From positions 124,001 through 188,000 of the forward strand of contig NZ_JAXAVX010000004.1 in NCBI RefSeq assembly GCF_033949425.1: 64,000 bases of DNA. Reading direction: 5' to 3'. Below the pieces are notes generated by a model. The model ran no database searches, had not been told where the DNA came from, and saw only the letters and a list, made by a program, of their open reading frames with translations. Shown in pieces: positions 32,614 through 39,104 of the stretch; position 1 is the first letter of the stretch; every line of letters starts with the position of its first letter. Made by a program: the position numbers and the translations under genes. This DNA comes from Patulibacter brassicae. GTDB taxonomy: Bacteria; Actinomycetota; Thermoleophilia; Solirubrobacterales; Solirubrobacteraceae.

Positions 32614-34227
32614 TCAGGCTGCGCCCTCGGTGACCTCGAGCTCCACGCCGAAGGCCCGCTTGACGAGCCCGGCCTGGCCCTCGGCGGCCCAGCGGGCGAC
32701 GGGGGCGCCGCCCGCGCCGCAGCGCATGTGCAGGCGCAGGACCTCGCCGTCGCGGCGCAGCTCGACCCGGCGCACGGCCTGGTCGTGGCCGCGCTCCATG
32801 CCCTCGGCGAGCCGCAGGAGCGCCGCGATCCGGACGAGGCGCTGGTCGTCGTCCTCGCGGGCGAGTGCCCGGAACGGCTTCATCGTCGGGCCGCCCTTGC
32901 GGTGGTAGCGGATCGCCTGGCCGACGAGCGCGGTCTCGGCGGGCGAGAAGCCGGGCAGGCCGTTCGTCACGACGAGGTAGCGACCGTGTTTGTGGTGGTC
33001 GTCGTAGCCGACGGCCATCCCGATGTCGTGCAGCGCGGCGGAGGCCGAGACGAGCGACCGCTCCACCGGGTCGCCCTCGTGGATCCCGAGCGCGGTGAGC
33101 CCGTCGAAGAGCTCGAGCGCGAGCCGCTCGACGTGGGCGCTGTGGGCGCGATCGTCGTCGTAGCGGCCCGCGAGGTTGCGCACCGCCGCGTCGCGGACGT
33201 CGGGGTAGAGGGCGGTCGTGCCGAGCTCGAGCGGATCGTGACCGTCGCCGGGGGTCGTCGCGTCGGCGCCGGTCGCGGCCTCCGTGAGGTGGCGCGCAAG
33301 GAAGACGCCCTCGCGCAGGCCGAACTCCGTCGCCTCGACCGCGTCGACGCCGGTGACGCGCAGGACCGTCTCGATCGTGACGGCGGCCGCGAGGATGACG
33401 TCGGCGCGCGAGGGCTTGATGCCCCCGACCTGCCGGCGCTCGGCCGGGGGGAGCGCGGCGAGCTCCTCGACGAGCTCGCCGAGCGCCTCGCGCGTCACGC
33501 GCACCCCCTGGACGCCGAGGTCCGTCGTGCCGTCGCGGTGCTGGACGGCGGCCGCGAGGTTGCGCACCGCCCCGCCGACGCCGACGAGCCGATCGCCGAG
33601 GTCGGCGACCCAAGGCGCGTCGGCGAGCTCGGACTCGACGTGGCGACGCAGCGCGCGCAGCGCCCCGCGCGACGCGGGCCCGTCCTCGTCGAGGAACCGC
33701 TCCGTCGTGCGCACGGCGCCGAGCTTCCACGAGCGCGCGTCGCGCGGGAGGCGGTCGCGGGTGCGCACGAGCTGCAGCGAGCCGCCGCCGATATCGAGGA
33801 CGCCGCCGTCGGCGAGGGTCGTCGAGTTCACCGCCGCGAGGTAGCCGTAGCCGGCCTCCTGCTCGCGGCTCAGGACCCGCGGGCGCAGGACGGTGCTCTC
33901 GCGGGTGCGGTCCAGCAGCGCGTCCTGGTTGGGCGCCTCGCGGATCGCGCTCGTGGCCACGGCGTCGATCCGCGCGGTCGGCAGGTCGTGCGAGCGGCAG
34001 AAGTGGTCGAAGAGCTGCAGCGCGATCAGCGCGCGCCGCAGTGCCCGTGGCTGCAGCTCGCCCTCCGGGCCGAGCTCGGCGCCGATCCGGACCGGCTCGT
34101 AGAGCTCGGCCGTCTGCCGCCAGGTGCCGCCGGGCAGCCGCGCCGTCGCCACCGTCTCGTCGACGGCGAAGACGACCATGCGGAAGGTGTTCGAGCCGAG
34201 GTCGACGACGGCCCGGCGGGGCCTCAC
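32614..34227 (-). CDS. ppx: Ppx/GppA-family phosphatase with HD domain
   Basis: 537 residues. The N-terminal actin-like Ppx/GppA domain (1-310) shows VVDLGSNTFRMVVF (phosphate loop), ATSAIREAPNQ, and VLDIGGGSLQLV. The C-terminal HD-type helical domain (330-520) has SASAALHDIGM and YHRKGG. Acts on inorganic polyphosphate and/or pppGpp. Here the two-domain form suggests an exopolyphosphatase. GTG 34227 overlaps the stop of gloA (GTGA), so it is the second gene of a coupled pair. Confidence 0.9.
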   Translation of the reverse strand: MRPRRAVVDLGSNTFRMVVFAVDETVATARLPGGTWRQTAELYEPVRIGAELGPEGELQPRALRRALIALQLFDHFCRSHDLPTARIDAVATSAIREAPNQDALLDRTRESTVLRPRVLSREQEAGYGYLAAVNSTTLADGGVLDIGGGSLQLVRTRDRLPRDARSWKLGAVRTTERFLDEDGPASRGALRALRRHVESELADAPWVADLGDRLVGVGGAVRNLAAAVQHRDGTTDLGVQGVRVTREALGELVEELAALPPAERRQVGGIKPSRADVILAAAVTIETVLRVTGVDAVEATEFGLREGVFLARHLTEAATGADATTPGDGHDPLELGTTALYPDVRDAAVRNLAGRYDDDRAHSAHVERLALELFDGLTALGIHEGDPVERSLVSASAALHDIGMAVGYDDHHKHGRYLVVTNGLPGFSPAETALVGQAIRYHRKGGPTMKPFRALAREDDDQRLVRIAALLRLAEGMERGHDQAVRRVELRRDGEVLRLHMRCGAGGAPVARWAAEGQAGLVKRAFGVELEVTEGAA

Positions 34228-34604
34228 CGCCCCGCCTTCTCGATCAGCTCGATCCGGTAGCCGTCGGGGTCGCGCACGAAGCACAGCAGCGACCCGCCCT
34301 CGCGCACGCGGTAGGGCGGCTTCTCGGGCTCGATGCCCTGCGTGGCGAGCTCGCGCAGCGCGGCCTCCATGTCGGGGACGGACACGGCGATGTGCCCGTA
34401 GCCGGTGCCGAGCTCGTACTCCGTGACGCCGTGGTTGTACGTGAGCTCCAGGCGCGGCCCGTCGCCGGGCAGGCCCATGAAGACGTTGATCGCCTCGTCG
34501 CGGATCGGCATCCGCCGGAGCTCCTCGAAGCCGAGCGCCTCGTAGAAGGCGACGGAGCGATCGATGTCCCCGATCCGGTAGCAGGTGTGCAGCAGGCTGG
34601 CCAT
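34224..34604 (-). CDS. gloA: Glyoxalase I (lactoylglutathione lyase-like)
   Basis: 126 residues, VOC fold. LLHTCYRIGDIDRSVAFYE, LELTYNHGVTEYELGTGYGH and DPDGYRIELIE line up closely with bacterial GloA. The metal ligands His (LLHT), Glu (LELT), His (GYGH) and Glu (RIEL) are all present. It isomerises the thiol adduct of methylglyoxal; in actinobacteria the thiol may be mycothiol instead of glutathione (inference). A glyoxalase-II-like gene lies at 36.0 kb. TAGCGT (34613-34618, minus strand) is 8 nt before the ATG. Confidence 0.92.
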   Translation of the reverse strand: MASLLHTCYRIGDIDRSVAFYEALGFEELRRMPIRDEAINVFMGLPGDGPRLELTYNHGVTEYELGTGYGHIAVSVPDMEAALRELATQGIEPEKPPYRVREGGSLLCFVRDPDGYRIELIEKAGR

Positions 34605-34684
34605 CGTCGACCACGCTAGTCCACGCCGCGGCTGGGACCGGCTCCCGGGTGGAATCGGGTGCCGCCCTTTGGGAGGCTCTGCGC

Positions 34685-35983
34685 GTGCTGCTCCTTGAGG
34701 TCTTCCGGCGATCGTCGGACGCCGACCGCCGCATCGGGCTCGGCGCCCTCGGCGTCCTGTCCCTCGGCGTCGTGGCGATCGTCGTGGCCGCCGGTCCGGC
34801 ACCGGCGGGCGCCGAGAGCTCGACGTGGCGGGTGGCGTACGGGTCCGATCCCTCTGCGGGGCAGCCGGTGCTCGCCGAAGGACGCGTGTGGTGGGTGAGC
34901 GCCGAAGCGGGTTCGCTCCAGTTGCGCTCCCGTGGCTCCGACGGTGGCGGTCTCCGCGCCGTGGCACTCGACGTCCCGACGCCGTTGGCCGGCGCGCCGG
35001 AGGCGTGGACGACGTTCGGCGCGGAGCCCTTGGGGTACGGCCTCAGTGTCGTGCGTGGCGTGGCGCTCGTGCAGGCGCGATTCGTCGGCGTGCAAGATCC
35101 CGGGTTCGGCGACCGACTGGTCGAGCCGTCGTTCGTCGCGGCCTTCGACACCCGTACCGGGACGCGCTTGGACGTCGCTCAGGAGACCGACCGAGCGGCC
35201 CGGCTCGTGCCGGGCTCCACGATGGTCGCCCTGACGCCGGCGACCGGGGCGTGGCGGCCACGGGAGTTTCGGGCGTTGGCCGGCTCTCGGCTCCCCGGAG
35301 GGCTCGTCCGGCCTGACCAGGTCGCGGGCCGATTCCTGCTGCAGCTCGGGGGTCGCTCGGAGCGTTCTGCCACCGCCGAACGGCTGTGGAACGAGGACGG
35401 CCTCCACGCCGATGCCTCCTCGTGGCGGGTCGCGAAGGTCCTCGACCTCGCCACGGGACGCTTCCGGTACGCCGTGACGGCTCGTCGGCTGGTCAGCGTC
35501 GCTGCCCCGGGACTGCGGGACGCTCAGGTGGCCCTCCCCCGGTTGTTCGACGACGGGTCGCTCGCCGTCGTTGCCGCACGGAGGCCGAACCGGCGCGGGG
35601 CGGCCCCGGGCGGCGGCGTCCGGCCGATCGCCGTCGACCCTCGCGGACGCATCCTCCGCCTGGGGGTGCCGACCCGCCACGCGTACGCGGCCGGCGGCGC
35701 GTCTCGACGGGGTCGCGGGCTCGTCGCGCTCACCGATCTGCGCGAACGGGGCTGCAGCGGCCTCTGGCTCATGGATCGCAGGAGCGGCCGCGGACGCCGC
35801 CTCTCCCGGGCCGGCCGGGCGTTCCCGCCGATCGGCTGGACCGGTGACGTTGCGGTCTGGCCCCGACGAGCGCCGGACAGCTTCTCCGTCAAGGCGGGGG
35901 ACTTCGCAGGTGAGCCGTACCTGACGGTCGACGTCGGCGTGCGGAGCGTCGACCTGCGTCGCGGCGCGACTCCGCGCTGCTGA
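34685..35983 (+). CDS. Secreted or membrane-anchored protein of unknown function
   Basis: 432 residues from GTG 34685, which lies 6 nt after GAGGCT (34673-34678). The alternative GTG at 34649 adds 12 residues. A single hydrophobic segment (about 18-38: LGALGVLSLGVVAIVVAAG) serves as signal or anchor. The remainder looks like a beta-propeller-type protein (WRVAYGSDPSAGQPVLAEGR, VAAFDTRTGTRLD, GCSGLWLMDRRSGRGRR), but no family is recognised. Codon use has more T/A third bases (TTG, GTT, CGT) than its neighbours, so it may be a recent arrival or a fast-evolving gene. Confidence 0.7.
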   Translation: MLLLEVFRRSSDADRRIGLGALGVLSLGVVAIVVAAGPAPAGAESSTWRVAYGSDPSAGQPVLAEGRVWWVSAEAGSLQLRSRGSDGGGLRAVALDVPTPLAGAPEAWTTFGAEPLGYGLSVVRGVALVQARFVGVQDPGFGDRLVEPSFVAAFDTRTGTRLDVAQETDRAARLVPGSTMVALTPATGAWRPREFRALAGSRLPGGLVRPDQVAGRFLLQLGGRSERSATAERLWNEDGLHADASSWRVAKVLDLATGRFRYAVTARRLVSVAAPGLRDAQVALPRLFDDGSLAVVAARRPNRRGAAPGGGVRPIAVDPRGRILRLGVPTRHAYAAGGASRRGRGLVALTDLRERGCSGLWLMDRRSGRGRRLSRAGRAFPPIGWTGDVAVWPRRAPDSFSVKAGDFAGEPYLTVDVGVRSVDLRRGATPRC

Positions 35984-36001
35984 ACGGCGTCGTGCGCCGT
36001 T
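35983..36001 (+). terminator. Short stem-loop at the end of the unknown secreted gene
   Basis: AACGGCG-TCGTG-CGCCGTT, a 7-bp stem starting at the last base of the stop codon and ending 32 bp before the next start. It could terminate the upstream gene. No T-tract. Confidence 0.45.
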
Positions 36002-36032
36002 GCGTCCGTGCCCGGAATGCGACGATCCGGCC

Positions 36033-36635
36033 ATGGACGTCGTCGTCGAGCGGATCGTCGGGCGCTGGGAGCAGAGCAACGCGTACCTCCTCGGGGAGCC
36101 GGGCGGGCCGTGCGTCGTGATCGACCCGGGCGCGGACGCGCGCGAGACGACGGCCGCCGCCGCCCGCCACGGGATGGAGCCCGCGGCGGTCCTCATCACG
36201 CACCACCACTGGGACCACGTCGCTGGCCTGGAGGACCTGCTGGACCGCGTCGGGCGGATCGACGTGCTGCTGCACCCGGCCGAGCGCGAGCCGGCCGCGG
36301 CGCTCGTGGCGGGGATCACGGACGTCGTCGACCCCGGCGACCTCGTGCGGGTCGGCGACCTGGAGCTGCGCGCGCTCGGCACGCCCGGGCACACCGCCGG
36401 CTCGCTGAGCTTCCACGGCCACGGCCAGGTGTTCAGCGGGGACACGCTCTACCGCGACGCCGTGGGCGGGCTCGAGGGGCCGGGCGCGACGGACGAGGAC
36501 GACCTGCGCGTGTCGGTCCTCGACGTCCTGCTCGAGCTGCCCGACGAGACGCAGCTGCGGCCGGGGCACGGAGAGCCCTCGACGATCGGCCGCGAGCGCC
36601 GCCGCAACCCGGCGATCCTCGCCTGGGGGGCCTGA
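36033..36635 (+). CDS. Metallo-beta-lactamase-fold hydrolase, glyoxalase-II-like
   Basis: 200 residues. ITHHHWDHVAG carries the HxHxDH zinc motif; GTPGHTAGSLSFH, FSGDTLY and RPGHGEPS complete the binuclear site. Length and motifs fit short hydroxyacylglutathione-hydrolase-like enzymes, which may finish methylglyoxal detoxification begun by the nearby glyoxalase I (inference). ATG 36033 lies 6 nt after GACGAT (36021-36026), a leaderless arrangement. Confidence 0.87.
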   Translation: MDVVVERIVGRWEQSNAYLLGEPGGPCVVIDPGADARETTAAAARHGMEPAAVLITHHHWDHVAGLEDLLDRVGRIDVLLHPAEREPAAALVAGITDVVDPGDLVRVGDLELRALGTPGHTAGSLSFHGHGQVFSGDTLYRDAVGGLEGPGATDEDDLRVSVLDVLLELPDETQLRPGHGEPSTIGRERRRNPAILAWGA

Positions 36636-36726
36636 GCCGCCGCGGTCGCCGGCCGCGTGGGACGCCGAAGCGCCAGGTGTCCCGCGGCGCAGGGGACCGC
36701 GACGCGCGCGAAGTAGGATCCGTCGT

Positions 36727-38154
36727 ATGCCGACGCCCCGCCGGAAGAAGCGCGACGACGAGGCGATCCCCACGTCGCGCGTGCGGCGCGCGGCCTCGAT
36801 CGGCAAGCTCGCCGCGAGCGCCGCCGCCCGCGAGGGGCGCGCCCGCGTGGCGACCGTCGGGCGCAGCGACGAGGAGCGCAACGCGTACCTCTCCAAGCAG
36901 CAGCTCAAGACGGCCGAGCAGATGGTCGACGTGCTCGGGACGATGAAGGGCGCGGCGATGAAGGTCGGCCAGGTCCTGAGCTTCATGGACGTCGGCCTCG
37001 TCCCGCCGGAGCACCGCGAGGAGTTCCAGTCCAAGCTCGCGAAGCTCCGCGACATGGCGCCGAACGTCGCGTTCAAGGACATGCGCAGGGTCATCGAGCG
37101 CGACACGGGGGCGAAGCTCTCCGAGACGTTCGCCGACTTCGACGAGACGCCGATCGGGGCCGCCTCGATCGGGCAGGTCTACCGCGCCCGCCTGCACGAG
37201 AAGCCGGCGGGCTGGGAGACGGACGAGTGCGCCGTGAAGGTCCAGTACCCGGGCATCGACGCCGCCGTCCGGGCCGACCTGCAGAACCTCGGGATCATCC
37301 TGCGCCTCGCCAAGACGCTCGCCCCGGGCCTCGACGTCCAGGCCGTCGGCGACGAGATCCGGGAGCGGACCGAGGAGGAGCTCGACTACGAGCTCGAGGC
37401 GGCGAACCACCGCCGGATGGCGCGCCTGCACCGCGGGCACCCGTTCGTCGTCGTCCCGGGCGTGGCGACCGAGCTCTGCGGCAAGCACGTGATCGTCACG
37501 GAGTTCGTCTCCGGCGAGGGCTTCGAGGACTGGAAGACGAAGGGCCAGGCGACGCGCGACCGCCTCGCCGAGATCGTCTTCCGCTTCTACTACGGCGGCG
37601 TCTGGCGCGACGGGCAGTTCTCCGCCGACCCCCACCCCGGCAACTCGATCCTCCTGGCCGACGGCCGCGTCGCGTTCTTCGACTTCGGCCTCTTCCACCA
37701 GATCAGCCGCGAGCTCGTCGACAACCAGGCGCAGTCGGTCCGCTTGGCGCTGCAGCGCGACGGTGAGGGCCTGCTCGAGCACCTCAAGGCGATCCGCTGG
37801 GTCCCGGAGTCCGCCGGCTTCACGCCGGAGGACGCTCAGGGCCTCGCCGAGCAGCTGGTGTGGTTCGCGATCGAGGATCGCGAGGAGCAGCTGAGCCAGG
37901 ATCACGTCGCGCGGATGGTCTTCGAGGCGACCGATCCGCGCTCGGAGTACTGGAGCAAGACCCGGCGGGCGACGATCCCGCCGGAGTACCTCATGAGCAT
38001 CCGCCTGGCGGGGATGGCGATCGCGGTCTGCAGCCAGCTCGACGCCTCGCTGAACTACCACCGGATCGTGCGGGAGTGGCTCTTCGGCGACGAGCCGCAG
38101 GGCGAGCTCGGGCGGCAGGAATCCGCGTGGCTCGCCGCCCGCGGACGGGCCTGA
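36727..38154 (+). CDS. AarF/UbiB-type atypical kinase
   Basis: 475 residues. The hallmark KxGQ motif is in MKGAAMKVGQVLSFMD; the Ala-rich loop is GAASIGQVYRA; the catalytic and metal motifs are ADPHPGNSILL and FFDFGLFHQ. UbiB/ABC1 proteins are ATPases that support quinone or lipid metabolism at membranes; no C-terminal membrane helices are evident here. TAGGAT (36714-36719) is 7 nt before the ATG. It runs convergently into the MOSC gene with a 7-bp gap. Confidence 0.9.
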   Translation: MPTPRRKKRDDEAIPTSRVRRAASIGKLAASAAAREGRARVATVGRSDEERNAYLSKQQLKTAEQMVDVLGTMKGAAMKVGQVLSFMDVGLVPPEHREEFQSKLAKLRDMAPNVAFKDMRRVIERDTGAKLSETFADFDETPIGAASIGQVYRARLHEKPAGWETDECAVKVQYPGIDAAVRADLQNLGIILRLAKTLAPGLDVQAVGDEIRERTEEELDYELEAANHRRMARLHRGHPFVVVPGVATELCGKHVIVTEFVSGEGFEDWKTKGQATRDRLAEIVFRFYYGGVWRDGQFSADPHPGNSILLADGRVAFFDFGLFHQISRELVDNQAQSVRLALQRDGEGLLEHLKAIRWVPESAGFTPEDAQGLAEQLVWFAIEDREEQLSQDHVARMVFEATDPRSEYWSKTRRATIPPEYLMSIRLAGMAIAVCSQLDASLNYHRIVREWLFGDEPQGELGRQESAWLAARGRA

Positions 38155-38161
38155 GCCCGGC

Positions 38162-38938
38162 TCAGTCGACCAGCTCGGCGGCGTCGCCCAGGGCGATCGC
38201 GCCCGGCTCCAGCACCCGGAGGCCGACCCCGGCGGACGCGTGGTTGCGGCGCCCGATCCGCGGCAGGACGTCGGTCTCGCGCGGCAGCTCCGCCTGCTCG
38301 CGGGTCGTCATGACGCAGCGGACCGTGCGCTCCTGGACCTCCAGCAGCGCGTCGCCGACCCGCAGTCGGCGGCCCGGCCAGTCGTTCTCGGGGAAGCCGT
38401 CGCCGTCGAGCGCCAGGACGACGTTCGGCCGCAGGCGACGGGCGTCCAGCGGCGCGCCGTCGGCCCCGGCCAGCGCCGCGAGCGTCGCGCTCGTGACGAC
38501 GTGCAGCTGGACGGAGTCGTGGTGGCGGCCCCACCGCCGTCCCCCGTCGCCGTGGTCGAGCCGCAGCGCCTCGCCGAGCAGCGCCGAGAGCCGCTCGTCG
38601 GCCTCCGGGGTCCCCGCGGTCACCTCGTCGCCCTCGGGTAGGGCGATGGCGACGACCTCGCGCGCACCCGGCTCCAGCGGGACGGAGGCCCCGCGCACGG
38701 GGATGCTCTCGCCGGGCTCCGCGACCGTGCGGACCGGCAGGTCGAGCAGGCCGTCGAAGAGCCGCCACCGTCCGCGGTTCGTCTTCGCCGACGCCCAGCG
38801 GTCCTCGCCGTCCAGCAGGGCCCAGGCTCGGTCGCCGGCCACGCCCGCGGGCCCCACCCAGGCGCGGCGCAGCGGCTCGCCGCCCATCGACTTCACCGGA
38901 TAGCGCCAGAGCTCCGCGACCGTGCCGACCGCCCTCAT
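38162..38938 (-). CDS. MOSC-domain protein with MOSC_N barrel
   Basis: 258 residues. An N-terminal beta-barrel (VAELWRYPVKSMGGEPL, GDRAWALLDGED) is followed by a MOSC domain (RRLRPNVVLALDGDGFPENDW; VQERTVRCVMTTREQ with the conserved Cys). MOSC proteins bind the molybdenum cofactor or sulphur in persulphide form; relatives include YcbX and mARC-like reductases. TACGCT (38946-38951, minus strand) is 7 nt before the ATG. Divergent from the Mrp operon. Confidence 0.88.
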   Translation of the reverse strand: MRAVGTVAELWRYPVKSMGGEPLRRAWVGPAGVAGDRAWALLDGEDRWASAKTNRGRWRLFDGLLDLPVRTVAEPGESIPVRGASVPLEPGAREVVAIALPEGDEVTAGTPEADERLSALLGEALRLDHGDGGRRWGRHHDSVQLHVVTSATLAALAGADGAPLDARRLRPNVVLALDGDGFPENDWPGRRLRVGDALLEVQERTVRCVMTTREQAELPRETDVLPRIGRRNHASAGVGLRVLEPGAIALGDAAELVD

Positions 38939-38984
38939 GCCACCAGCGTACGGGTCGCGGGACGCGGGATACCGGGTCTCGGGC

Positions 38985-39051
38985 CCGGACGGCGCGCCGT
39001 CCGGGGTGACACGTCCCGACCAGGTGGTCCGCCGACGTATTCTGGCGGACT
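38985..39051. promoter_or_regulatory. Palindromes in the MOSC / Mrp divergent region
   Basis: A perfect palindrome with 11-bp arms (CCCGGACGGCG on the left) occupies 38985-39006. GTCCGCC-N10-GGCGGAC occupies 39028-39051 and encloses a -10-like TATTCT (39039-39044). A second -10, TACGAT (39085-39090), is 14 nt before the mrpA ATG. Together they suggest regulated transcription of the antiporter operon. Confidence 0.5.
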
Positions 39052-39104
39052 CGCGCGCCCTTCGCGGGCCGGCGACCGGGACCGTACGATGGTCCGCCCC
39101 GGTG

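Noticed and set aside
34649..34684. Upstream GTG start for the unknown secreted protein
   Set aside because: The GTG at 34685 is correctly spaced from the GAGGCT box and gives a better signal-peptide start.
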